NCBI RefSeq assembly: GCF_018271995.1
Contig: NZ_JAGUCO010000013.1
Coordinates: forward strand, 1-64,000
Length of the DNA: 64,000 bases
Reading direction: 5' to 3'
From: Carboxylicivirga linearis
GTDB lineage: Bacteria; Bacteroidota; Bacteroidia; Bacteroidales; Marinilabiliaceae
Part shown: positions 1-10,100 of the stretch, piece by piece
Layout of the letters: the number at the start of each line of letters is the position of its first letter
Numbering within the stretch: the stretch's first letter is position 1
Notes under the pieces: model-generated
Told to the model about the DNA's origin: nothing
The model's database searches: none
Seen by the model: only the letters and a program-made list of their open reading frames with translations
Position numbers and translations under genes: made by a program

Positions 1-2190
1 GTAGTAGCTGCATCAAAACCGTCAATTAAAGTACCGTCAACGTTGATTGCTGATAATGTAGCAATGTCTGAAAGAACCGTAATGTTAACGGTGTAGATCA
101 TCTCAGTACCATCTTCAGCCGTAACGGTAATTATTGCGGTTGCACTTCCTGATGTTACATCAATAGTTCCACTGTTTGTAATGGCAACAGAAGCTTTAGC
201 GTCGGTTGCTGTAGCAGTAATGCTTATACTTGTTGTGTTCGCTGCAGCAGTAACATTGTAAGTTGTTGTAGCCGCATCGAAACCGTCAATTAAAGTACCG
301 TCAACGTTGATTGCTGATAATGTAGCAATGTCTGAAAGAACCGTAATGTTAACAGTGTAAATCATCTCTGTACCATCTTCAGCCGTAACGGTAATGGTTG
401 CGGTTGCACTTCCAGATGTTACATTAATAGTTCCACCGTTTGTAATAGCAACAGAAGCTTTAATGTCGGTCGCAGTAGCAGTAATGCTTACACTTGATGT
501 GTTTGCGGCAACAGTAACATAGTAAGTTGTTGTAGCCGCATCAAAACCGTCAATTAAAGTACCGTCAACGTTGATTGCTGATAATGTAGCAATGTCTGAA
601 AGAACCGTAATGTTAACGGTGTAAATCATCTCTGTACCATCTTCAGCTGTAACGTTAATGGTTGCGGTTGCACTTCCAGCTGTTACATCAATAGTTCCAC
701 CGTTTGTAATGGCAACAGAAGCTTTAGCATCGCTTGCAGTAGCAGTAATGCTTACACTTGATGTGTTTGCGGCAACAGTAATATCGTAAGTTGTAGTCGT
801 CGCATCAAAACCAGAAATTAAAGCACCATTAATATTGATAGCGGATAGTGTAGCATCATTCGAAAGAACTGTAATGTTAATAGTGTAAGTCATAGATGAA
901 CCATCCTGAGCTGTAACAGTAATTTCGACTGTTGCGCTTCCGGAACTTACATCAATAGTCCCATTATTAGTAATTGCCAAAGTTGCATCAACATCATTAG
1001 CAGAAGCACTTACTAATACACTTGTAGTACCTGCAGCTACACTTACGTTATAATTAATTGTAGCTGGATCAAAACCAGCAATCATATCTCCATCGATGTA
1101 AAGGGTTGATAGTGTCGCATTATCAGAAAGAACAATGATATTAACCGTATAGGTGAGTTCAGTAGCATCTTCGGCTGTAACTGTTATGCTTACTGATCCG
1201 CTACCTGATGTAAGATCAACCACTCCATTATTAGGAATAACTAATGAGGCATTAGAATCATTAGTTGAAGCAGTAATTGTTGCACTAGTTGTACCTGCTG
1301 CAACCGTAATATTATAGCTAGTTGTATTAGCAGAAAAGCCGGTAATTAAAGATCCGTCAACGTTGATGGCTGATAAGGTAGCATCATCAGAAAGAACTTC
1401 AACAGTGATATTAACAGTATAAGTCTTTGTAGTTGCATCTTCAGCAGTAACGGTAATTTCAACTGTTGCACTACCGGATGTTAAATCAATTGTTCCATTA
1501 TCAGTGATTGCTAAACTGGACTTAGGATCATTAACAGAAGCTGAAACAGTAGTGCCACTTGTTCCTGCAGGAACAATAATATCGTAGCTTGTAGTTGCTG
1601 CATCAAAATCTGCAATCAAGACTCCATCAATATTAATGGCAGATAAAGTTGCGTCATTAGATAGAACTGTGATGTTAACAGTGTAAATCATCTCAGTTCC
1701 ATCTTCGGCTGTGACAGTAATGGTTGCCGTTGCACTTCCGGAAGTTACATCAATAGTTCCACTGTTTGTAATGGCAACAGAAGCTTTGGTGTCGTTTGCA
1801 GTAGCTGCAATACTTACACTTGTTGTATTTGCAGCAACAGATACATTGTATGTTGTTGTAGCAGCATCAAAACCATCGACCAAACTATCGTCTATATTAA
1901 TAGCCGATAGAGTTGCGTCATCAGAAAGAACTGAAATATTAACAGTGTACGTTACTTCGTCTCCGCTTTCAGCAGTTACTGTAATTGTAGCTGTACCACT
2001 TCCTGAGGTAAGGTCAATATTACCGTTGTTAGTAATGGCAATGGTTGAATTTGCATCGTTGGTAGAAGCTGTTATTACACTGCTTTCGGTGTTAGCAGGA
2101 ACGTCAATGTTGTAATTTGTAGTTCCCGAAGCGAACTCATCTATAAGGCTGCCATCAATATTAATAGCCGATAAAGTGGCATCAGATGAC
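1..2190 (-). repeat. Tandem 264-nt coding repeats (cadherin-like units)
   Basis: Nine direct repeats (the last one partial) encode cadherin-like units of 88 residues. Unit starts on the minus strand fall near 2190, 1930, 1666, 1396, 1132, 868, 605, 341 and 77. Spacing is 264 nt except one unit of 270 nt, which has two extra residues. The block GTCAATTAAAGTACCGTCAA occurs at 21, 285 and 549, exactly 264 nt apart. The units closest to the left edge are nearly identical at the DNA level, while the distal ones have diverged. That points to recent expansion from one end. Confidence 0.93.
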
Positions 2191-5100
2191 ACTTCGTACA
2201 TTTCCCAGTTATCGATATAACCTACGTTTCCACCTATTCCGTAGTTATTAAAATACATTAAACCATTATCGCCATATGTATCAGCTGTGGTAAAAACAAA
2301 ACTAATTTCTTCCCATTGGTTTGTTGTAGTGGTGCGTGTTTCTATAGGGCTGCTTGTTACATTATCAACACCAATCTGGAATTGACCTTCGTTCTCCACA
2401 TAAATCATTGCTTTCACCATGTATGAGGTACTAGCTTTTAGTAATCCAGTTAAATCAACATTTAATGAACCACCATTTGAGCCCCATACATAACCGCTAA
2501 CTGCACCGCAATAAACAAAATCTTGATTGTAATTTAAAGCTCGATTTCCCCAACCTGTATAATCATCTATAGTTGACATATATGGATCAGGAATAAGATT
2601 AGTGCGCCCATCATTAAATAATGGAACCAAACAGCTGTGATCATCAACTACAACGTTAATAATATAATCGTTTGTAAAATCAGTATCTTCTGCTGTTACA
2701 GTTATAGTTGTAGAAGCACTGCCTGATTGCAGATCAAGCGTTACTTCACCTGTTGATGTTGCAGCAGAACTGGTTGTTGTAGGTGTAATGGTTACACTTG
2801 TGGTTCCGTTTGGAGCAATAGCTTTGTATTCGTAGGTTTCAGAATCAAATACAGGTACAAGGTAAGTTGCATTGTCAAATGAAATTGCAGACAGACTGGC
2901 ATCTTTCGAAACAGAAGAAATAGAGACCGTATATGTCATTTCTCTTCCACTTTCAGCAGTAACTGTTATGTTAGCAGTTGCCTCGCCATTAACCAATGTA
3001 ATAGAGCCATCGCCAACAACGGAAGCACTGGCATCACTTAATACCGCACTTAAATTAACGCTGGCAGTTCCCTCCGGTACAATTAATTCGTATTCGGTGG
3101 TTTCGGTTGCAAAAGCAGGAGTAAGACTTCCTGTATTAACTGTTAAATCAGAAAGATTTGGATTGTTGTTTACCTCATACAATTCATAATTATCAATGAA
3201 TGCATTGTAGCCTGTTGCTCCTTGGTCAAGGTTATTAATGGTTATAAATGAAGCTGCCGGTGATGCAAAAGTTGTGAAGAAAGTATCCACCTGAACCCAT
3301 TCATTATTAGTGTCTATTAGTTCCATTCCAAATGGTGAAACACCGCTATTAGTTATAATACCCAAGCTACCGTCTGTAGTTTTGTATACAAAACGTACAC
3401 GATAGGTTGTATTGCCTTTCCATGCTGGTGTGAAGTCTAATGCTGCACCATCAGGCCAGCTATGAGTAGTTGCTGTGAATTTACAACTAGATGATCCGCA
3501 ATAAACTTCAGTAGGATCAGTTGTGACTGATTTGTGTCCCCAACCGCCATAATTTCCTATATCAAAGAATAAAGGGTCTGGTACTAGGTTTTCCCTGTCG
3601 GTAAAGAAAGGCTCATAACAGCTAGTGAAAATGATTGTGTATTCTTTGGTAGTAACTCCATTTTCGGCTGTAATAGTTATAGTCTCAGAAACTTCAGATG
3701 TAGATACATCAATAGCGCCACCTCCATTGGTAATTGTAGCATTAGATTCGTTTACTGTTGGAGTAACATTTATTGAAGTAACTCCATCAGGAATAGATAC
3801 AATGTAGCTTGTTATTTCCGGATCAAAAGCAGGAGCCAGGGTACCGTAATCTAAAGCAATGGCTGATAGTGTGGCATCCGATGAAACAGGTTTAATGTCG
3901 TATGTCAGGTAAATGTTGGCATTGCCATCAGTAACAGTAACATTTTCAGTTGACGTTCCACCATAAGTGTAAGTTACCTCACCAACTGTAAAGTCTGCTT
4001 TGTCATCTGTTGTGGCAGTATAGGTTTGTCCGGTTATTAGACCATCTAGATGTACATTAGGTAATTTTAATTCATTGGCATCTCCGTCAATGTAATGGAT
4101 TACTACAGCCTGAGCTTCGGATAAAGCATATTCACCATTTCCGTGATTAGAGGCTTTGTCACACCATAGCCTGTTTCCACTGGTATTGTTATCTGTAGCA
4201 ATGTAAGCACTACTTAAAACTCTAATTCTACCAGCTGTAAAATAATCACCACTTAAACCCCAGGTTGTATTATTACCATCTAAGGCAGTGGTGTAAGATG
4301 TGGTCCAACCACTTCCGCGCAAATAATTACCATCTCCATCTAGTATGCTATAAGTTTCATTTGCGCCAATAGCATCAAAACGGAAGACCTGACTGGCATC
4401 AGCCTGATCAATGGTCATTACTGCAGGATTATCGCTTCCATTATTACCAACGTAAAGAGAGGATGCAATATGACCAATGTGATAGTAAACACCTTCTGCA
4501 ATACCACTTTTACATGAGATTGTTTGGTCAGCATAATCAGGAGTTGATATTACGATGTCTCCATTTATGCCTGACTGAGTTGTTGCAGTTGCTGTAATGG
4601 TTACTGGGCCTGCATTGGCTTCAGCTGCTGTAATGCTTGTTTTGTCTAAGGATACACCAGTTGGTGGTGTTAGTGTAATATCGCTTATTAAATCAATACC
4701 ATTGATGCTAAAAGTTTGGGTCAGATTTTGGTAAGAAAAAATAAATGATGAAACACTTTTTGTCAGCATAACATTATAATATGAGCCACCATTTATTGTT
4801 CCAGTATTAGCATTCGATGTTAAATCTGTAGCTCCACTACCACTCATGTCATCAAAGTTATAATAAGCAACTAGTCCTGTTTCATTACCATTTAGAACAA
4901 GGCTTTTGTTGTCTTCCAATTCTTGAGCTGTTCTTTCTGTATTCCAAATACGGACCTCGTCAATCAATCCTTTAAAGGCTCTGTTTTCAGCTCCGCTGTC
5001 CCAACCTAAATACATATTGCCTGTTGAGAAATCATATGTGCTATAACTCCCATCTTGTTTGTATTCTACTCCATCTAAATATATAGTTCTGGAGGTTGAG

Positions 5101-5477
5101 GTTAAGGTCACAGCAATATGGTGCCAAGTGTCGGTTGTTACATTGTCGGAAACAACTCCATAATCACCTCCAATATTTGTCATGAAGCGGAGTTTACCAG
5201 ATCCCTGCCATGATGAACTGTACTGAATACCTGTATTGCCAGTTCCTCTATGGTAAATTATTCCGGTATTATCAATTTGAGTTCCATCAGGCTTAATCCA
5301 CATTTCTATTGTGTAAGGTAAGGTTGTGATGTTTAATCCTGAGATATCTACATTACTTGTGCTTCCGTTTCCGCCAGGTAATTGTAATGCATATCCGCTT
5401 TGGGCGCAGATGAGATTTGGTACCATTAATGACAATGTCATTAAAATGGTTAAAAAAGAAAATAAACTTCTTTTCAT
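1..5477 (-). CDS. Giant secreted LamG / cadherin-like beta-sandwich repeat protein (C-terminus beyond window)
   Basis: The frame stays open from an ATG at 5477 to the left edge, giving 1825 residues with no stop. It begins with a clear signal peptide (MKRSLFSFLTILMTLSLMVP, then a cut near CAQ). Domains in order: a LamG/concanavalin-A-like lectin fold (about residues 27-230; motifs YTIEMWIKPDG, WHHIAVTL, GLIDEVRIWN); an Ig-like segment (about 245-310); a ricin-like segment (GVYYHIGHIASSLYVGNN); then about 12 cadherin-like beta-sandwich units of the type DATLSAINIDG...TYTVNIT, interrupted by two carbohydrate-binding-like jelly-roll modules (NLVPDPLFFDIGNYGGWG near 3600; NLIPDPYMSTIDDYTGWG near 2600). 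The last units repeat every 264 nt and are almost identical. I infer a surface-exposed or secreted polymer-binding protein or adhesin, probably T9SS cargo, but the C-terminus is not visible. It is divergent from the TPR gene at 5859. Confidence 0.88.
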   Translation of the reverse strand, partial: MKRSLFSFLTILMTLSLMVPNLICAQSGYALQLPGGNGSTSNVDISGLNITTLPYTIEMWIKPDGTQIDNTGIIYHRGTGNTGIQYSSSWQGSGKLRFMTNIGGDYGVVSDNVTTDTWHHIAVTLTSTSRTIYLDGVEYKQDGSYSTYDFSTGNMYLGWDSGAENRAFKGLIDEVRIWNTERTAQELEDNKSLVLNGNETGLVAYYNFDDMSGSGATDLTSNANTGTINGGSYYNVMLTKSVSSFIFSYQNLTQTFSINGIDLISDITLTPPTGVSLDKTSITAAEANAGPVTITATATTQSGINGDIVISTPDYADQTISCKSGIAEGVYYHIGHIASSLYVGNNGSDNPAVMTIDQADASQVFRFDAIGANETYSILDGDGNYLRGSGWTTSYTTALDGNNTTWGLSGDYFTAGRIRVLSSAYIATDNNTSGNRLWCDKASNHGNGEYALSEAQAVVIHYIDGDANELKLPNVHLDGLITGQTYTATTDDKADFTVGEVTYTYGGTSTENVTVTDGNANIYLTYDIKPVSSDATLSAIALDYGTLAPAFDPEITSYIVSIPDGVTSINVTPTVNESNATITNGGGAIDVSTSEVSETITITAENGVTTKEYTIIFTSCYEPFFTDRENLVPDPLFFDIGNYGGWGHKSVTTDPTEVYCGSSSCKFTATTHSWPDGAALDFTPAWKGNTTYRVRFVYKTTDGSLGIITNSGVSPFGMELIDTNNEWVQVDTFFTTFASPAASFITINNLDQGATGYNAFIDNYELYEVNNNPNLSDLTVNTGSLTPAFATETTEYELIVPEGTASVNLSAVLSDASASVVGDGSITLVNGEATANITVTAESGREMTYTVSISSVSKDASLSAISFDNATYLVPVFDSETYEYKAIAPNGTTSVTITPTTTSSAATSTGEVTLDLQSGSASTTITVTAEDTDFTNDYIINVVVDDHSCLVPLFNDGRTNLIPDPYMSTIDDYTGWGNRALNYNQDFVYCGAVSGYVWGSNGGSLNVDLTGLLKASTSYMVKAMIYVENEGQFQIGVDNVTSSPIETRTTTTNQWEEISFVFTTADTYGDNGLMYFNNYGIGGNVGYIDNWEMYEVSSDATLSAINIDGSLIDEFASGTTNYNIDVPANTESSVITASTNDANSTIAITNNGNIDLTSGSGTATITVTAESGDEVTYTVNISVLSDDATLSAINIDDSLVDGFDAATTTYNVSVAANTTSVSIAATANDTKASVAITNSGTIDVTSGSATATITVTAEDGTEMIYTVNITVLSNDATLSAINIDGVLIADFDAATTSYDIIVPAGTSGTTVSASVNDPKSSLAITDNGTIDLTSGSATVEITVTAEDATTKTYTVNITVEVLSDDATLSAINVDGSLITGFSANTTSYNITVAAGTTSATITASTNDSNASLVIPNNGVVDLTSGSGSVSITVTAEDATELTYTVNIIVLSDNATLSTLYIDGDMIAGFDPATINYNVSVAAGTTSVLVSASANDVDATLAITNNGTIDVSSGSATVEITVTAQDGSSMTYTINITVLSNDATLSAININGALISGFDATTTTYDITVAANTSSVSITATASDAKASVAITNGGTIDVTAGSATATINVTAEDGTEMIYTVNITVLSDIATLSAINVDGTLIDGFDAATTTYYVTVAANTSSVSITATATDIKASVAITNGGTINVTSGSATATITVTAEDGTEMIYTVNITVLSDIATLSAINVDGTLIDGFDAATTTYNVTAAANTTSISITATATDAKASVAITNSGTIDVTSGSATAIITVTAEDGTEMIYTVNITVLSDIATLSAINVDGTLIDGFDAAT

Positions 5478-5566
5478 AGATAATGATTTAGATTAAAAAT
5501 TAATTAATAAAATGCCCCCAAGGAGGCCAGGTTAGAACTATAAAAACACCTTTAAAGGTTGTTAAA

Positions 5567-5574
5567 CAAAGTTA
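5567..5574 (-). promoter_or_regulatory. Bacteroidota -7 element for the LamG repeat protein
   Basis: The minus strand reads TAACTTTG, an exact match to the Bacteroidota -7 consensus TAnnTTTG, about 90 nt upstream of the ATG at 5477. I see no convincing -33 TTG at the right spacing. The leader between the element and the start contains a small palindrome (ACCTTTAAAGGT, 5549-5560). Confidence 0.4.
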
Positions 5575-5816
5575 ATTGAGGATGGAGGACTTGTTAGAAT
5601 GTATTAATATGATAAATGATATTTATTTGATAATTATAGAACGTAATCGACAAAAAATATCATGAAAACAACAATCGATATACTTACGTGCATTAAACGT
5701 TATTTGTAATGTTGAAAAGTTGTTAAATCCATCAATATTGACATTTGAATAAGATGTTGATGTACGAAATGACAGTATTCTGCATTTATCTACTATTAAT
5801 ATTTTTTAAAAGTGAT

Positions 5817-5824
5817 TACCTTTG
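5817..5824 (+). promoter_or_regulatory. -7 element TACCTTTG for the TPR gene
   Basis: TACCTTTG is an exact TAnnTTTG match 35 nt upstream of the ATG at 5859, a plausible distance for a short leader. The -33 region is AT-rich without a clear TTG. Confidence 0.5.
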
Positions 5825-5858
5825 AAATTGTAAAAATGAAATTAAAACATAAATTAAA

Positions 5859-6722
5859 ATGATAAGATCTATTGTAAGCTCCCTGTTTTTAGTACTGTGT
5901 TTGGGGGTAGGAGCACAAGAAATGAGTGATGAATTAAATGCCATTAAATCTACTTTTTTGGATGAAAAGTATGATGAGGTAATTGAAATGAGTTCTAAAG
6001 TATTAAGTGCTGAGGGAAAGGATAGTGTTGATATGGCAATGGCATATAGCTATGCCGGACTTTCGTACGAAAATTTGAATAAACCTGCAAAGGCAATTGA
6101 GAATTACAAGGGTGCTATTAGTTATAATGTGCCTCGATTGGATATTTACGATCAGTTAATAAATTTAACAAAAAGTGTAGATGATTCCGAAAATTATGAA
6201 TGGGCTCTTCATGCAAAAATGAAAGCTTTTCCAGATTTTAAAACCGAAATATCGCAAAGTCTGGCTAGTCATTATTCTCGTACTAAGCAATACGAAGCAT
6301 TGCTGAAAGAAGCCGCAGCTTTAAATGAGATTTACCCTGAGGATACAAAATATTTGTATTATCAAGGTATGGCTTATCAAAAATTGAAAGATGAAGATAA
6401 AGCTTATGAAGTTTTTTCTAAGATTTTAGAAATCGAGCCTGAGCATATTGGAGCCAACATGGGAGCCGGAATTTACTTGTATAAGAAAGGTTCGATCATG
6501 TTTAAAAAAGAGAAGGCAAAATATGAATCGAAAAAATCACCTAGTAGGGTAGACTATACTAACTACCTGAATTCGTTGGATAAAGCAAAGGGCGTATACA
6601 GTGAAGCCTTAAAATATTTGTTGGTAGCTTATAATGATGGTGGTAAAACTAGTTTAAAGCCAGCTATATCAAATATATATACGCGCCTAGGTGAGAAAGA
6701 GAAAGCCGAGCAGTTTAAATAA
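5859..6722 (+). CDS. Secreted tetratricopeptide-repeat protein
   Basis: 287 residues. The N-terminus has a short signal peptide (MIRSIVSSLFLVLCLGVGAQ), and no lipobox Cys is present. Two or three TPR motifs are readable: near residues 60-95 (AMAYSYAGLSYENLNKPAKA) and 165-205 (YLYYQGMAYQKLKDEDKAYE, then a second helix ending at IEPEHIG). TPR proteins act as periplasmic scaffolds, but no specific partner can be named. It is a single-gene unit: an exact -7 element lies upstream and a strong hairpin terminator follows 18 nt after the stop. The role is unknown. Confidence 0.85.
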   Translation: MIRSIVSSLFLVLCLGVGAQEMSDELNAIKSTFLDEKYDEVIEMSSKVLSAEGKDSVDMAMAYSYAGLSYENLNKPAKAIENYKGAISYNVPRLDIYDQLINLTKSVDDSENYEWALHAKMKAFPDFKTEISQSLASHYSRTKQYEALLKEAAALNEIYPEDTKYLYYQGMAYQKLKDEDKAYEVFSKILEIEPEHIGANMGAGIYLYKKGSIMFKKEKAKYESKKSPSRVDYTNYLNSLDKAKGVYSEALKYLLVAYNDGGKTSLKPAISNIYTRLGEKEKAEQFK

Positions 6723-6740
6723 AAAAACGAATAATAAAGA

Positions 6741-6780
6741 AAAGCCGGCGGATTAAATCTATTATTTCGCCGGCTTTTTA
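6741..6780 (+). terminator. Intrinsic terminator after the TPR gene
   Basis: A perfect 10-bp inverted repeat, AAAGCCGGCG (6741-6750) and CGCCGGCTTT (6768-6777), closes an AT-rich 17-nt loop and ends in a T-run. Confidence 0.9.
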
Positions 6781-7117
6781 ATGCGTTAACTCTTATCGTT
6801 TAAAAGATTCTTGTAAATAATATCAAACAATACTTATTAACATTGTTTTGCTTGTATACAATTGAATGTGTTTGTGTAAAAGGCAGATGTTGAGGATTTA
6901 ATGAGGTTTTGAAGTTTTGTTGTTGATATTAAAAAAGGAAAAATTTATACTATTTTTTTGATTTGTTAAAAGTTATTAAATGTGTGGAGTGTAATTTGCA
7001 CCCATGATAATTTTAAAAGAGTAAGCATTTTTAATTGACTTAGTCTGTTAATTGTATATGTTATCTTTAAAGATAAGGTAGGGAAGATAAATTAGTAACT
7101 AAAAACAAGTAATAATT
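6781..7117. other. Intergenic leader before the GH128-like gene
   Basis: AT-rich, with no gene visible. The nearest promoter-like sequence is TATCTTTA at 7062-7069, one mismatch from TAnnTTTG, with a TTG 24 nt upstream of it. This is weak evidence for a start site about 50 nt before the ATG at 7118. Confidence 0.4.
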
Positions 7118-10100
7118 ATGAAAAAACATTTACTGTCTGTTTTATTATCAACATGCATGTTGTTTGTTGGTAATAATATGGCAACCAGCCAGAATATAAT
7201 ATCCTCCTGGGATGGTGACGGAGTTATCGGAGCTAATTCCAAGCCAAATGATGTTAGTTGGGATAATACCGATGCAGATATTATACCTTGGGAAGTAGCC
7301 AATGGTAATGGAGGATGTCGTTTTCGCGATTATGATGTTACCGGTGGGCATACCGGCTATACCAATGAAGTTGATGGAAGCACATCAACTACGCGTCAAC
7401 TAATGTTGCGATACGATCATGATACCTATATGAATTCGGTATATAGCTATCCGGTTACATTGGAGCCCTGTACTTTCTATACTTTCTCATTTGATTTTTT
7501 AATAGGAGGTAGTGGCACTGCACCACAAAACTTAAAAGCTGGTATCAGTACTACCAAGGATGAGACTGGACATATAGCCTCACAAACCTTTACAACAACC
7601 AATAATACAACGGTGTATCGAAGAGGTGAATTGTCTTTTACTACAGATCAAACCGGAGGGCTGTATTACATTACTTTCAGTGGAGCAAGAGTATGGTATG
7701 GTATAACTAATTTATCCATTGAAGCTAACACAGAAGAGTCACTATCTGTTTCAGTGGCTGAAATAGAATTTTCAGCTTCAACTAAGACAAGTTCTTTTGT
7801 TGTAACAGGAAATTCTCTTCAGAATAATATCTCATTAACAGCGCCGGATGGAGTAGTGCTGGATGTTACATCGATCAGTGCCGCTGATGCTCAGTGTGGA
7901 GTTACTGTTACTGCTACCTATGAAGGTTCCAGTGATGTAATTGATCAGGATATTGTAATAACTAGTGGTTCATTATCGAAATCAATTTTCGTAACATACG
8001 ATTATCTTGCACCCAATGTTGAGACAGTAGTTCAGTTGGTTGATGAAGATAGGGTTTTGACAGATAATACGGAATTGCACATAACATCAGAAGATGCACC
8101 TTTTGTCAATAGTACTGTTTCGTTAGATCATGAGGATGCCTGGTTGTTTTTCGATAATATAAAACCGTCAGTTGTGGCCAATAATTATTTAGGTAGTGTA
8201 TTGGTAAATGGTTCTCCTTTTGTGAACGGAACCAATGGAAGAATTGCCATTTATGCGCATGGAGCTGTTTTGATGCCGCATTCATCTGTTTTTAAGCCGT
8301 TAACAGTTTATACCGGTGAAGAATTTACCGGAGAGTCAAATCAATACAGTATACATACCTATCATAATATCTTAGGTGATTTTGATAATGCCATCAAATC
8401 TTTCAAGTTAAAAAGAGGGTATCAGGCTACTTTTGCAAATAACGCAGATGGTTCAGGGTATAGTAGAGTTTTTATTGCTCACGAACAAGATCTTGAAATT
8501 GATATGCCTCAGGAGTTATCTGGTTCTGTTTCTTTTATACGTGTTTTTAAACACCAATGGGTAACTAAAAAAGGTAAAGCAGGATGGAATCCTAATGAAA
8601 TAAACGGTACAGCTTATTACGATTGGAATATTGGTGGTTCAAGTTCTTTAGATTATGAATATGCCGCTATTCGCCAGAATGGTGGATGGCCGGGATGGGA
8701 TGCCATTAATAATAAGCAGGATATTACTCATTTATTAGGCTACAACGAGCCTGATCAAAGCGATCAGTCGAATATGACTTATACCGATATGATTAATATC
8801 TGGCCGGGTATGTATGGTTCAGGTTTACGAGTTGGATCACCGGCTTATGCTAATGCCTGGTCTGGTAATACTGGTAAAAACCTTTTTGATTTTGTTGCAG
8901 CTTGTGAAGATTTAAATTATCGTACTGATTTTATTGCGGTACATAGTTATTGGGAGAATTCAGCATCAAGTTGGTATAGCTCATTAAAAGATTATCATGA
9001 GAGATGTGGAGGTCGTCCGATTTGGATTACTGAAATGAATAATGGGGCTAACTGGACATCTGAATGGTGGCCTGATAACGATACTCGTTTGGCAACAACT
9101 AATAATGTAAACAGACAATTGAATAATATGAAGGAAATACTTCATATGCTGGATACAACTTCGTTTGTTGAGCGCTATTATTTATATGACTGGGTTCAGG
9201 ACTGTCGTGCAATGGTTGTAACCATTAATGATACCTATTTAGGATGGGTAGAATCTGGAGATCAACGTGGAGATTGGATTGCTGATGCTCCGGTATTATA
9301 TCAAAATGGAGATGGATATGATGTGGTTTTAACTCCGTTTGGAGAATACTATCGCGACCATAATGCTCCAATTGCTTATAATGGGAAGTATGAAATAGTT
9401 CCAGTCTGGAACTACGTTTCACCTTCGCTTGACTCAAGACATTTATCTCTTTCAAATTCAATGCGTTTAGATTGGGATGATCCAAATGGAGAATTGAGTA
9501 AGGCATATAAAGTAGAAAAGAAGGTAAATGATGGTGCTTATGAAGAAATATATTACAGCGAGGATGTTAGTGTTACCTATTTTATTGATCCTGTAAATCC
9601 GGATAATAGAGGTAAAGTGACCTATAAGGTAAGCTTGCTTAAAAGTGATGGGGCATTTTTGTCATCCAATGAAGTTGTATATTTCCAGTCCGGTGGAACG
9701 GAATCTCTTCAAATTGGTCAGATGAAATTAAACAATTCAGACTGGACAACTTGTTATTTTTCAGAGAGATTTTCAACAACACCGCATGTTATTATGGGAG
9801 CTACATCATACAATAATGTACTTCCTATGACACAAAGAGTAAATAGTGTGTCTACTAGCTCATTTAAATTTCACTTTGAACCGTGGTCGTATTTGACAAC
9901 AGGCATCTCAAAAAGTGATGATGTAGCATTACTGGCAATAGAAGAAGGCACCTATGATTTTGGCGGTCTGAAAGGTGAAGTTGCACAGGTTACAGGTGTG
10001 CGTAGAGATTGGGTTTCGATTGAATTTACTCAAGCCTTTGATGTGGTACCTGTAGTTTTCTGCACACAGGTAAGCAATGGAACCATCTTTCCAACAACAG

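Larger units (their letters stand above)
5478..5858. other. Divergent intergenic region, 381 bp
   Basis: This region separates the minus-strand LamG repeat gene from the plus-strand TPR gene. It contains one exact TAnnTTTG element for each direction and AT-rich leader sequence. I see no small gene or RNA in it. Confidence 0.6.

Noticed and set aside
1-2190. Regular repeats that could suggest a CRISPR array
   Set aside because: The period is 264 nt with no spacers and lies in one continuous minus-strand reading frame, so these are coding repeats.
1711-3807. Several plus-strand reading frames of 60-134 codons
   Set aside because: They lie antisense to the LamG repeat gene, and their Val/Ala/Ser-rich translations simply mirror its repetitive codons.
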